Origin: Apiotrichum sp. Y4204
Taxonomy: Eukaryota; Basidiomycota; Tremellomycetes; Trichosporonales; Trichosporonaceae
NCBI GenBank assembly: GCA_025531455.1
Contig: JAMYHL010000026.1
Coordinates: 124,001 to 188,000 of the forward strand
Direction of reading: 5' to 3'
Length of the DNA: 64,000 bases
Part shown: positions 35,423-46,689 of the stretch, in pieces
Layout of the letters: each line of letters opens with the position of its first letter
Position numbering within the stretch: position 1 is the first letter of the stretch
The notes under the pieces: generated by a model
Told to the model about the DNA's origin: nothing
Databases searched by the model: none
The model's input: the letters and a program-made list of their open reading frames with translations, nothing else
Made by a program: the position numbers and the translations under genes

Positions 35423-35934
35423 GTTTACAGGGCCAAGACGAAGAGGGAGGGGTTGAAGATAAGGGGGGAGCGGATAGCGGGAAAAAAAAAAGTCTGTCCC
35501 GTGACGAGACGCGTGGGATAGTTAATCACCTGTTGTGCGGGGCCTCTGTGACGCGATGGGACGGGTGGATGCCACGCAGTATGTTGTTGTTGTTGGATGG
35601 GCTGATGGTGAGAATGGTTGGAATGACGGGGAGGAGAGGGCAAACTCCGTTCATGGAGACACGGGCATGGAGTGCGCTGGCCGTCGACTGGGAGACGGAT
35701 CGGGGGGGAAATGATGATGATCGGCAGTGGTGACCGTGCAAAGTAGGGGATTGAATAGAGAAAAAACGGTTGATATTGAATATCCTGGAATGCTGATTAA
35801 GAACCTCGATCGATGGGTTGCTCGGTGGCGGCCAAAAGTCACTGACCAGTCGACCATCGTCGATGGCTCGATGACGGAAGTTGCCATCCATCAATAGCTA
35901 TCTACCCATTCCCATTTCCCCAAAAAATCCCACC
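35423..35934. promoter_or_regulatory. Divergent promoter Zn2Cys6 factor / CFD1
   Basis: 512 bp between divergent start codons. The first 230 bp on the transcription-factor side has no minus-strand ATG, consistent with its 5' leader. Contains an A10 run near 35483 and a GTT trinucleotide repeat near 35583. Confidence 0.6.
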
Positions 35935-37040
35935 ATGTCCGACGCGCTCGAAACGCCCGTGTCGCGACGCCTCGCGTCTGTGAAAAACATTGTGATCGTG
36001 CTTTCTGGAAAGGGTGAGTAAAGAGCCGGGGCTGCGGCCGGGAGATACAGGTCAAGCTCTTCTACCGACCCTTCTACCGACCTGTCTGTCGACCTTCTTG
36101 CCCCCGCTGTCAAGCCCTCAGGCGCATGCTCACTTCAGGCGGCGTCGGAAAATCCTCCTCCTCGGTGCAGCTCGCGCTCTCACTGCTAAATGAGTCTCCA
36201 ACAACGCGCGTGGGACTGCTCGACCTCGATCTGACAGGTCCGTCACTACCGCGCATGGTCGGGCTCGATGTCCCAGAGGCAACAGTCCATCAGTCCTCTG
36301 CCGGCTGGGTGCCCGTCTATGTGGACAGGGAGCGGCGGCTGGGCGTGATGAGCATCGGGTTCCTGCTCGCGAACCGGGGCGACAGCGTCGTGTGGCGCGG
36401 ACCAAAGAAGGACGGCATGATCCGCCAGTTTCTCAGCGAGGTGCGCTGGGGCGACCTCGACTACCTCGTAATCGACACGCCACCGGGGACGAGCGACGAG
36501 CACATTTCGCTGCTGACCCATCTCCACCCGCTATTCACGCCGACGCTCGCGCGCCCAACGACGCCGGCCGCGGTCCTCGTCTCGACACCGCAGACGACCG
36601 CACTCAACGACACGCTCAAGAGCCTCAGCTTTACCCGTAAACTGGCGCTGCCCGTGCTCGGGTTCGTGGAGAACATGGCCGGATACGTGTGTCCGTGCTG
36701 CGGCGAGATCTCGGACTGCTTCGGGCGCGGCGGCGGTGAGGCCCTCGCCCAGCGCGAGGGTATTCCCTTCCTTGGACGCGTGCCGATCGATACACAGCTC
36801 GTGAAGCTGCTCGACGCGGTTTCCAAGGGCGAGATTCCCGGTGCTGATGTGGCCGCCGCAATGGCCACCACCTCGATTGGAGACAGCGATAAGGACACCG
36901 AGAACGGCGACTTTCCCCTTCTCGAACGCTATCTCGCGACGACCTCGTCCAAGGTCTGGGCGGAGATTGCCGCCAACGTGACGCGCCGCATCGAGGAGCG
37001 CCGCGAGAAGATTACGGCCGCGCTCGAGCAACAGCAATGA
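35935..37040 (+). CDS. CFD1: Cytosolic Fe-S cluster assembly ATPase CFD1 (NUBP2)
   Basis: 326 residues, two exons (35935-36013 and 36139-37040; 125-nt intron). It is a P-loop scaffold of the cytosolic iron-sulfur assembly (CIA) machinery, acting with NBP35. The deviant Walker A SGKGGVGKSS is interrupted by the intron after the first Gly nucleotide. The conserved region continues with [30 protein letters not shown] and the cluster-binding [13 protein letters not shown] motif with its CPxC pair. The absence of the four-Cys N-terminal extension found in NBP35 separates it as CFD1. The C-terminus is an acidic/basic helix. The ATG at 35935 is the only one in exon 1 giving the usual [19 protein letters not shown] opening. 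Confidence 0.95.
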
Positions 37041-38644
37041 TTATAGAGTAGATCTAAGGATTAGGCAGCAGTGTTGTATGCATGTGGGCCACGTTGACGT
37101 CTCGTGGTGACCAGGTATCATTGTAGCTTATAGAATTGCAGCTGTGAGCTACCTGTTGAGGCACACAGTAGTGGCATGCGTAGGCACTCCCCATAATACC
37201 GTGGGCAACCAGGGCTGGCAGCTTTACCGGTTGTCGGAATTGAACATTCCGACCAGGCCTAACCAGGGTCACAGAACACTGGTACACTGAACCGGTGCGG
37301 CCTGGGAAGAGTTCGAGGCAGTCACCACCGAAGCCGCCGCAATATGCTCGACGGCTGGTCCTGCTATTCTGAGCGATGCGGACCAAACTCTGCTTGGGTA
37401 GTGAGGTGCTATCGCACCCCTTGCCGCCTCCACTCAGCTCCACTGGTGGTGACTACCTCGGTGTGGAGACCGCGGCTGTTCACTGAGGGTGTGGGGCATG
37501 ACGTCTCGCAATATCTCGCGCAATGCATGAGTGGAGGGCCACCACGGGGCAGGGGGGACGGGGACGAGCTGATGCCGAGAGACCGATGATGCGGTGGGTC
37601 AAAGTCATCTGCATCTCGGGCAATGGAGCGGGGCAGGCCCCCCACATATCATCAACTGATCTTGCTTGATGTGCATCGGATGTTGCCCCACAGGTACCAC
37701 TGCTTGCTGGTCCGAAAGATCGGCTGCGCGGCTGCGTGATAGGCAGGGGGAAGGATAAGCCAGGGGTATGAACAGGGGGATGGCCAGGGGGAGGGCAAGG
37801 GGGATGCGCGGGGATCAGCGGGAATCAGCACACAGCTAGCAGTGTGTGCATGCAATGACTTGCTCGTCCTTTGGCCCGCTTACGGCCGTACCTCGCTGCA
37901 GCTCAAAGCTCTGCCGGCTGTCTCTCGTGTAATGTGTACGGGGAAGATATAGCCGAAGCGAAGACGGAAGCAAATTGTTTACATCCAGGCAGCGCGGCAG
38001 CCGGGCCATAAGCGTACAAAGGCGTCATTTGGGAGAGGGGGCAACTGGCGCCGGCAAATGGGCTGTCCGGGGCCGGAAGGCGAGGATGTGCGGGGGGATG
38101 TGCGGGCAATGAGCGGGTGAAAGCAAACCAGCCGCCATGATAGACGATTGTAATGAGATGAGACCGACGACCGAGCGCAGAGTTGGAGAGAGCACAGCAG
38201 CCGAGCAAAAGCAGAGATGTCATTCTGATTGCGGCGAGTTCTGATACGGCCTAGTCCTATATCCCAAAAGTCCAACACCCAGAGCCCAAGCTGTAGAGCT
38301 GTAGCGCAACCCAAAACCCACACACCCACTCCTCGCTCCGCGCTCCCATCTCGGCAACAGGTCCGTCACCCGCTCATCTCGCTCCAGCGCTATAGGCCCG
38401 GCAACTCCTTGTCCCTCTTCCCCTCTCTCTCCTCTTCTCACTCTCTGTGTGTATTCTCCTCCATATCGATTGTATAGCATCTAGAGGCTTGGTCGTCCTC
38501 GCCGTCAGCATCAGCATCAACGCACTCGCCCTCGCCCTCGCCACCCCAATCCCCGTCGGCACCCAGCGAGCGGATTCCGTCATCTGATCTCGCATCGCAT
38601 CCGCATCACTCTTGTTCCTGTACTCCACCACTCCCGACACCATC
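37041..38644. other. Intergenic; ANT1 leader at right end
   Basis: 1.6 kb without a recognisable gene. The final 425 nt (38220-38644) contain no plus-strand ATG but many CAT, and are C/T-rich, so they probably form the ANT1 5' leader. The left part contains the CFD1 3' UTR. Confidence 0.55.
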
Positions 38645-40709
38645 ATGGCCGCTGTCCAGCCCCTCACGCCGTTCGGCAACGCCCTCGCCGGCGCCCTCGG
38701 TGCCGTCTTCTCTAATGCGTGAGTCTTGATCTTCTGTTTGTGTGCAGTGAGCCGAGCGCCTGCTCGGCGGCAAGTCGACGGCAAGTCGCGTGCATCCGGT
38801 TTCCGGCGTTGGAGCGAGCGAGAAGCTGCCCACTCGGCCAAACATCAGCCGCTAGCGCCCCCGACTTTTTTTTTTGCTCTGTACACAGCCAAGGTCTCAA
38901 ACTACGGCCGAACGCGTCACAGGAGGCGCATATCTCCGGCGACGAGCGGGGCATGCTGTGTGATGGGGACTGGCACGCCGAAAGGTCTGAGCTGTTTGGG
39001 GGTGCAGCAGACTCAGTGTGTCGCCGAACAGGTGCTTCTATGAAGGCTCTCTGTGCCGGAGGTGCTCGCCAAGGGCGGTGGCCAGTGCACTGGTAGCCAC
39101 TTGTGCAGCCATAGTTAGCTGGCTGCATCATCTGCAGGCTCGTCGGCGTATTCGCAAGGCCACTCGAAGTCGCGAAGGGGAGGCGCTGGGTTGTGGCTAT
39201 GGGGAGATCCGGAGGCCGATGGCGCCCAAGAGGAGTTCCCCCACCCCGCACCAGCCTCTTCGAGCGGCTGGTCCGACGCGATATGCGCCAATTGCGAATA
39301 TACCCCTTGGCCCTCCCTTCTCCTGTCTGCCGCCGAACTCGTCACTAACTCCTCAGCCTTGTCTACCCGCTCGACACGGCCAAGACGCGTCTCCAGGCGC
39401 TCTCCGCTGCCGAGGTTGCGGCTCAGACCGCTGACATCGGCTTCGGCAAGAAGAAGAAGCACAGCCTTGCCGGTCGTATCAAGCACCAGATCAAGCGCTT
39501 CAAGCTGCTTGCCATGTTGCTGCACATTGTCAGCACCGAGGGCCTCTCGGGCGCCTTCAAGGGCTTCTCGGCGTCCATGATTAACACCTTCTCCATGCGT
39601 AAGTGTCGAGAATCGAGAGCTCGGAGTGGGGAGAGCCGAACAGCCAGGGTAGCACAGGGTAGGGTGGATGCCCCACAATCCCCACCCTGGTGCCCACGCA
39701 GTGAATTCCACATTCCGGCGCCGGACGCGCACCCGCATCAGCATCGATGCGTGTGACGGCGCCGATGCATTGGACGCTGCTCAAGGCGGTGGATGACATA
39801 TTGGATCGATGGAATCGCAGCGGCAGCCAGTTGAAGGTCTGGGCGCCAAATCTACAGCACAGTGCTGCGTCCCACATCTCTGCCCAGGCCTTCGGGTTTT
39901 CCCTGTAGTCTCGGCTGGAACTCTCGCTCTCGGGGCCCAATTCCTGCACACCGGCACCAGACTGACCCTTCACAGAGTTCGCCTACTTCTTCTTCCACTC
40001 GGCGCTGCGCACACAGGCGATCAAGAAGGTCGACGGCGCGGCCCTCTCCACCCCCTCGGAGCTCTCGCTCGGTGCGGCCGCTGGCGCACTCGCGCAGATC
40101 TTCACCATCCCCGTCGCCGTCGTCGCGACCCGCCAGCAGCTCTGGCTGCCCCCTCCCGGCGCGACCGGCAAGGCTACGCGCGAGCCCACGCTCCTCGAGA
40201 CGGCCCGCGACGTCGTCAAGGAGGGCGGCATCACTGCCCTCTGGACCGGCCTCCGCCCCGGTCTCGTGCTCACCGTCAACCCGGCGATCACGTACGGCTG
40301 CTTTGAGCGCGGAAAGGCGTGGGCCCTCGAGCGCAGCGGCAAGGCCAAGCTGTCTGTCGGCGAGGCCTTCTGGATTGGCTGTGCCGCCAAGACGCTCGCG
40401 ACCATTGTCACGTACCCGTACATTTTCGCAAAGGTGCGTCTCCAGGCGCGCGCCGACGACCCCCACGAGGAGCCCGGCACCCCGCACCACAAGTTCCACC
40501 ACCGCGGCGCGATCGACATTCTCGCCCACGTCTACCGCGAGGAGGGCATCAAGGGGTGGTACCAGGGCATGTCGGCGCAGATCTTCAAGGCCGTCCTCTG
40601 CCAGGGCATCCTCTTTGTCTCCAAGGACCAGTTTGAGGACCAGGCCCGCTGGATCCTCGACTACGCCAACCGCCTCCGTGCCCGCGCCCCCATCCTCAAC
40701 AAGGTTTAG
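38645..40709 (+). CDS. ANT1: Peroxisomal adenine nucleotide carrier (ANT1/PMP47)
   Basis: 349 residues; a mitochondrial-carrier-family protein of the peroxisomal membrane exchanging ATP for AMP to feed fatty-acid activation. Three exons: 38645-38718, 39357-39598 and 39976-40709; length is a multiple of three. Carrier motifs are YPLDTAKTRLQ, the degenerate IPVAVVATRQQL and YPYIFAKVRLQ. This pattern, with a Lys-rich first matrix loop and the sequence AYFFFHSALRT, fits ANT1/PMP47. The two introns (638 and 377 nt) are 10-20 times longer than most introns in the window. The downstream calcineurin gene is convergent. Confidence 0.92.
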
Positions 40710-41404
40710 GTCTAGATTAATAGTTTATCGTTCCCCTTTCCCCTCCCCTTCTCTCTCTCCCACGTCACAGCCCCGGCCCGAGGCGGGGCCCACGCAGCGA
40801 GAGAGTGCCCTGCCCGCCTGTCCGCCAGCACTCTCTGATCTGATCCGTTCATCATATTCAAAAGCAGCAGCAGTTATACCACATCTTGTATGCAGTTGTG
40901 AGCGTCGTGAACAATGGGGGTGCAGATGGGCAGCTGGATTGGGTAGATAAGAACGACGTGGATCGGGATCCGATGAGGCTCCCAACGGGGCACAACTGAT
41001 AAGAGCGCTGGATCACGCTAGAATGGACTAATATGGCAGAGATAAGGCTCAGGATCCCCAGAGACCTCCAGCACTAGATACGGGATCCGCGCGATCTTCC
41101 GGGAGGAACCACAGCTGTTGCAACACACACACCATCGTGCGATCCGCTCGACCTCTCTTCAAGCCAGGTGCTGCATCTCTGGAATGACTCAGCGTGACAT
41201 ACATCCCGATAACACGTCGGGTCTGCCCTTGCGGGACGGGTATCTACAAGTTGGGGGGAGCAAGGGGTGGGACATTAACTGAACGACAGGGGCATCAAAT
41301 GGGGCGGGGGAGTCGTTTTGATTGGTACGATATACGATAAGGTTGAGAACAGATCGTGTCGTCGTCGTCGTCGTGCCGTGTACCGCGCAGTTCGGCATCG
41401 GCGT
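40710..41404. other. Convergent intergenic region
   Basis: 695 bp between the ANT1 and calcineurin A stop codons, likely both 3' UTRs. Includes a short CGT trinucleotide run near 41359-41375. No gene seen. Confidence 0.6.
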
Positions 41405-44009
41405 CTAGGCGAAGGAGTTCTCGGGACGGGTGCGGACTGGGCTGGAAATGACCTCGGCGATATCGCGCACGTTCTGGTCGGCGTTGGCATCGCGGCCGTC
41501 GACAACATCGCGGATGAGCTCCATGGTGTTCTCGAGCGAGCGGCGACGCGTAGATGGCGACGTCTTGGTCGTGCCGAGCGACGCCTGGCGGCCGTGGCCG
41601 CGGCGCCAGGGCCCACCGCTCGAAGGGGAGATGGGCGACGAAGGGCCAGTCGTCGAGCTGCTGATGCTCTCGGGTTGGGTGGGGGACGTGGGCTGCGAAC
41701 CAAGCGGCGAGGCAAGCGGCGACCCAGCCTCCTCGGGGTCGATGATGTCAGGGGGAAGACGCTCGTTTTCAATGTCACTCTTGCGACTGTGGGTTAGCTT
41801 GTGGAACAGAGGCTCAGATGTAGCACATACGCGTCATCGAAGCCCTGGATGGCCTCCTTGATACCCTCGGCGCCGTTGGCAAGCAGGCCAGCCGGCAGCT
41901 GGTTGGCGCCGGTAAGCGACTTGAGCTCGGACACGCGCTCGGACTCCTCGCGAAGGAGCGAGAAGACACGCGACATGCGGCCAACGGCGAGAATCTTGTT
42001 TTTGATGACCTGTCTCCGCTCGACCGAAACCTCGTCGACTGCTGTCAGGAACGGATCCCGCGAACGCAGCTCTTGGTACTCACTCTCCGGCTCGGGAGTC
42101 TCGGGTGTGATCATCGGCGTCTCCTCTTCCTCCTCGAGCTCCTCCTTGGTGCAGCAGTTGAGAATTGCGATGAGCATGTCGGTGACTGATTGTCAGCGGA
42201 AACACTCACGGTGCAACTCACTCTTCTCGCCAACGAAGGGAAGCGACCAGGTGAAGACGTCCATGAAGTTCGGGAGCCAGTAGGGGTGGGGAGTGCAGTT
42301 GAATTGGCGGATGTTCATGACGTTCGCCTCATACTTGAGTACGGCTGCCTTGTTCGAGTAAACATCGAGGTAGTTGGGAGCAGAGAAGATGGTCATGACC
42401 GAAGGGAAGCCTGTTGTCTTGGTCTTCTTGTACATGCGGTATCCGGCGTCCTGGGCCTCGTGCGCACGGATAATCGACAGGAGGTTGTTGCGCTCCAGGA
42501 ACTGGCACGCCGCATTGTAGGTGAAGAAGTACGAGCAACCACGAACGTGGTTGTGGACAAAGTTTTCCGACGGATTCTTCTCATTGCCAAAGTCCTCGAG
42601 CGGGTCGGCCCAAAGAATATCGCACATGAGGCCGTGGGTGGGAGGCTCACGGAAACGATTAATCTGGGGTTAGACGAGATTCTGTGCCACTCGTTTGAGG
42701 GTACCTACAGCACGAAGGTCATCCAGGGTGTGAAGCTCAGGCGAGAGACCACCATGGATGCAGAGGAACTGCTTGTTCATTACCGCAGCCAAAGGCAGGT
42801 TGCAGAAGCTGTCCATGCAGGCGTTGTAGACGGCCTCGGAGTACTTGTGCTTGCCTATTTGTCAGAACTGTCAGTTTCGCAGATACGCACACTCGAGCTT
42901 GAAGGTGAAGTAGTCGGTCAGATGGCGACACTCGTGGTTACCGCGAAGGAGGAACAGGGTGTCGGGGTACCACATCTTGAGCGACCAGAGGTAGAGGACA
43001 CACTCGATAGAGAAGTAGCCACGGTCCACATAGTCTCCGAGGAAGAGATAGCGCGTATCGGCGGGGTTGCCGCCGACCTCGAAGAGCTTCATGAGGTCAT
43101 ACTGAGATTAGCGCATTGCGGAATGGTGATTAGTATCGGGACTGCGACTAGCTCGCAACCGTTGTCTCAACACTCACGTATTGTCCGTGAATGTCTCCGC
43201 ACACTGTTCGTGTCAGCACAAGACGCCGCCGTTTGACGCATCTGACACATGGGCATTGCGTGGCGCAAGGTTCTGGGCCGCAGAGCCCAGATGTCCAAAG
43301 CAAGCTCCCATTGATCACTTACCTGTGATCGGCGCATCGACCTCCAGCAGGTTTGGCTCCTGGCGAAGGATCTCGCCACCCCTGAGGCGTCAGCACTGTG
43401 TATATGTGACGGGGGTTGTAAGGTTGGTCATGACACCGTGGCCGACGCCATGCCACGCCGTTCGGGACTCACTTCTGGAGAATGTACAGTGCCTGCTCCT
43501 CGGTGAGACGACCTTCACGGTAAAAGTGGTTCTTGAGGAAGGCAATATCGGGCTTGGTCTTGTCGTTCTTGGACCAGAACTGCTCGTCCGTGGGCACGTA
43601 CATGGCCGGTGCTTGTACCTAGAGGTCAGCGCTGATCCTCCTGCCTCCGCTACGCGTATGTTGTGTTGTGCGCGTGTGGACAGTGCGCCATGCGACGTGC
43701 GCCGTGCTGCGCGCTGCCGTGCACCAACAGGGCGTCCCAGCGGCTGCCACCGAGGCACCGCGCTCACACTCCGTGCTAGTGCCTATTCTGCGCTGCTCGG
43801 CGTGTTCGCTCCGTTGTAACCGGGCGTCTCGCTTGTCCGCTCATGCACTCGTTGCGTTAACTTACGTCCTTGACTACACGCTCGGTGGTGCTGACAGTGT
43901 CGCCATTCTCGAGGGTGTGCTGGGTGAAGTCGATTTCGGGAATGGGGATTTTAGACTTGTTGGTAATAGCGGCAATGGCGTTGGCCGTCTGGGTGGTTGG
44001 AGAGGCCAT
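41405..44009 (-). CDS. CNA1: Calcineurin A, Ca2+/calmodulin-dependent phosphatase catalytic subunit
   Basis: Catalytic subunit of the Ser/Thr phosphatase calcineurin, which with CNB1 and calmodulin activates Crz1-type stress responses. Multi-exon (about ten); the N-terminus [20 protein letters not shown] is followed by [15 protein letters not shown]. Metallophosphatase motifs GDIHGQY, GDYVDRG and RGNHECRHL are intact. The C-terminal region has SLPFVGEK (B-subunit contact side), the calmodulin-binding helix [19 protein letters not shown] and the autoinhibitory segment [13 protein letters not shown] Ser/Pro-rich tail ([16 protein letters not shown]) follows, a regulatory phosphorylation region known in basidiomycete calcineurin A. 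The first intron is long (about 247 nt). About 400 nt upstream of the start lack any minus-strand ATG, indicating a 5' leader. Confidence 0.96.
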
Positions 44010-45522
44010 CGTGTGATGGGATGCCGTGGGGCGTGGGATGGACTATGAACTGTAGACTATGCAAGTGTGTGATTGTGGTTGTTGTATGGGCTGAGGCTGT
44101 GTGTGAGCCACCTCGGTGCTGCGAGGAATGGAGGGGGCGTTGCGTTCGGAAGACGGAGGGAGGTGTTCTCTCGCTCGACGAGTGGAACTGGGGGCCGTGA
44201 CGTGGTTGTAGGGGATCAATGGATTGTCCAGTGCAGGTGGGCTGTGTGTAGACGTAAAGACGACGTGAGAGAGAAGAAGGAGAAAAAATGGAAGCACGCG
44301 AGAGGGAGAGAGAGAGGAGAGAAAAGTGGTGGTCTCCCGACTGGTGCTGATGGATGGGATGGCGATGATGACGACGAGCAAGTGAACGGAACAAGTTGGT
44401 AAGGACAGGTCAGCATGCAACGGTGAGGACAGCACAAGAGGACAGGAGCACCAGAGTACCAGAGTACCAAAGAGTGGACTCAGGCGGGCGAGGCGAGGCA
44501 AAGGGGCAGAGAAGGGCCAATGGCCAGAGATCCAGAGGGGAGCGGCATGGGCGCATGGGCGCACTGTTCGCACTGTTCGCACAGATGTGCATGCACACGA
44601 GGAGAGAGATCGGAGAGAGTGTGACCGTTTTACCCGTCAGTTGTTGCCTGCGACGCGCCTGGCCCCGCTGGCGCCGCGCCACTCTCCTTCTGTCTCTCTC
44701 TCTTTCCATTAATGCTGCTCCCCGCATAGCCGCAAGACCCGCATAGCCGCAATTCTGACGCGTGTGCATTTGGTTTGTCTATCTACTTTCCTGTTCTTTA
44801 CACGCTCCCCTCTCTTCCCTTCTTTTGGCTCGTCAACGGTGTCCATTAACAAATTGCTCCGGGCCGGTGGCGACGGTTACACTATCGCAATACCAAACCC
44901 TAATGGCCTAATCACTAGCCAAACGGTGTCTATGAGTGATATGAGTGCATATGAGTGACCCCTTGCACTCCACCACGTTGTCCGATCAGTTTAATCAGTT
45001 TCCTCTCCCCAATCTGTACCGTGCGCAGTTCCGAGCACCCCCCTCATTCGGCCCATGCTCATTATTACATCGTGTCTTCTCGTTATCCCGTTCCTTGTGC
45101 TGCAATTCCTCCCTGCGCAGGTGGCTCCCAAGTGGAGGAGGAAAATCGAGTGGAGGGTTTAGGGTATTGCAGATGCCTGTCCTCATACTGGGTGCCATCT
45201 CTGGATCCTGCGTGTCCCACTCTTCGCGCCCCGAAACACGTTATCCCTAGCATGCCACCTGAGAAGATACGTCATAACCCCGGAGTAAATCCCGATTAAA
45301 GAACCACGCGCAGATCGCGTGAGACCTGATCCGCGTGCTAGCGTGCTTTTAGCGTGCGCTTGGGCCGAGGATGTCCAACGATCCAAAGAAGGGCATCCAA
45401 CAATCCAACAGGGCAGGCCCAGCAGGGACCATGATCACCTCGTCAGACCATTGCGTCCATGAACTCGGCCCTTCCTCGATTCACAACTTCCCCACTCACC
45501 ATTACTCACACTCACTCTCACG
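44010..45522. promoter_or_regulatory. Divergent intergenic region calcineurin A / SRP19
   Basis: 1.5 kb between divergent start codons. 44010-44413 has no minus-strand ATG and is purine-rich on the plus strand (pyrimidine-rich in the transcript), the likely calcineurin A leader. No gene or RNA recognised in the remainder. Confidence 0.6.
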
Positions 45523-46689
45523 ATGCCGACCGTCGAGGACTACTTTGACGACGACACGGACATTCCCCTCCCCTCGTCGTCGCGCCATCTGCCCAACACG
45601 GGCATGCGCGGCGCGCTGCTCGAGGAGATTGGATCAGACGATGACTTCGACTTTGGCAAGGTCGCCGAACAGGGCCGCGGCGAGTACGGCGCGAACAGCA
45701 AGGCCCCGCCGCCCAGCGCTGATAAGGGCAAGATGGCCGTGCGCGAGGACCCGGGAGAGCTCCGCCCCTCCGCGTCGGGCTCTGGCGCCGGCATGCCCCC
45801 CATCAACCCCAATACCCCGATGGGCGGCTTCATGGGCGACATGATGCGCCTCCAGGAGGCCGAGGAACAGCGTATCGCCAAGCTTCAGAAGGAGTTTGGC
45901 GGCGCCAGCCTCGCTGGAGATCCATCGGTGTTCAAGAGGTGAGTGTGGGAGGGGAACGGGTGGCTTCTAGATTTGGGCCTGGACTGACGTACAGGTGGAA
46001 CACCGTGTATCCCCGCTACTTCGACGCCAAGGTGTCGATTGCCGACGGTCGCCGCGTGCCCCGCAAGTCCTCTTTGTGGTGGCCCCAGGCCGCGCACGTT
46101 GCCAAGGCTTGCGCCGCACTCCGTTTGCCCAGCGTTCTCGAGGTGGGTGTGCCGGTGTGATACAACCCATTTCCCTCCCACTGATCCCCAGCCTGAGAAG
46201 ACGCACCCCGCCGATTGGGAGAACCCGGGCCGTGTCAAGGTGCAGCTTGAGAAGGACGGCAAGCTGATGAACCCGAATATCACGAACCGGACGCAGCTGT
46301 ACGTCCACATTGCGGAGCAGATGCAGCGCATGAACCCCAACCTCGTTCCCGACACGGACGCCAAGCCGAAGCCCAAGGAGAAGAAGGAGGTGGCCAAGCC
46401 GTCCAAGAAGGAAAAGAAGAAGCAGCAGGCCGCCGCGACCAAAATTGTCGCTCCGCCGGCGCGCCCCCCGACCCGGCCCCCGCAGCCCCCGCAGCCCGTC
46501 CCATCGCTCGAGGCCCGTCTTCCGGGCCACTCCCCCATCGCCCCCGCCGGCGTCGCTTTGGCGGCTGTCAAGCGCGACATTGAGGCCGAGAAGGAGCAGA
46601 AGAAGAAGGGTATTCTCTCCCCCGAGGGCGGCGCCAAGGAGAAGCAGCCGAAGATGAAGCGCATGGTCGTCCGCGGGCCCCGCCGTTGA
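45523..46689 (+). CDS. SEC65: Signal recognition particle subunit SRP19 (Sec65)
   Basis: 353 residues, three exons (45523-45938, 45995-46142 and 46192-46689; introns 56 and 49 nt). It binds SRP RNA and allows assembly of SRP54 for co-translational targeting to the ER. The conserved SRP19 domain begins WNTVYPRYFDAKVSIADGR, continues with RRVPRKSSLWWPQAAHVAKA and ends with WENPGRVKVQLE...NRTQLYVHIAEQM. It is preceded by an acidic 139-residue extension (YFDDDTDIPLP; GSDDDFDFG; MGGFMGDMMRLQEAEEQ), long-form as in fungal Sec65, and followed by a Lys-rich, Pro-rich tail (KPKPKEKKEVAKPSKKEKKK) that may contact RNA. Confidence 0.94.

Noticed and set aside
34488..35456. 322-codon plus-strand ORF
   Set aside because: Antisense to the Zn2Cys6 factor, Ser/Arg-rich shadow of its Ala/Gly codons.
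39862..40950. 362-codon plus-strand ORF, Ser/Arg/Pro-rich
   Set aside because: Out-of-frame reading of the last ANT1 exon; composition typical of a shifted GC-rich frame.
42190..43236. 348-codon plus-strand ORF
   Set aside because: Exactly antisense to calcineurin A exons, with no family signature; a GC-rich shadow frame.
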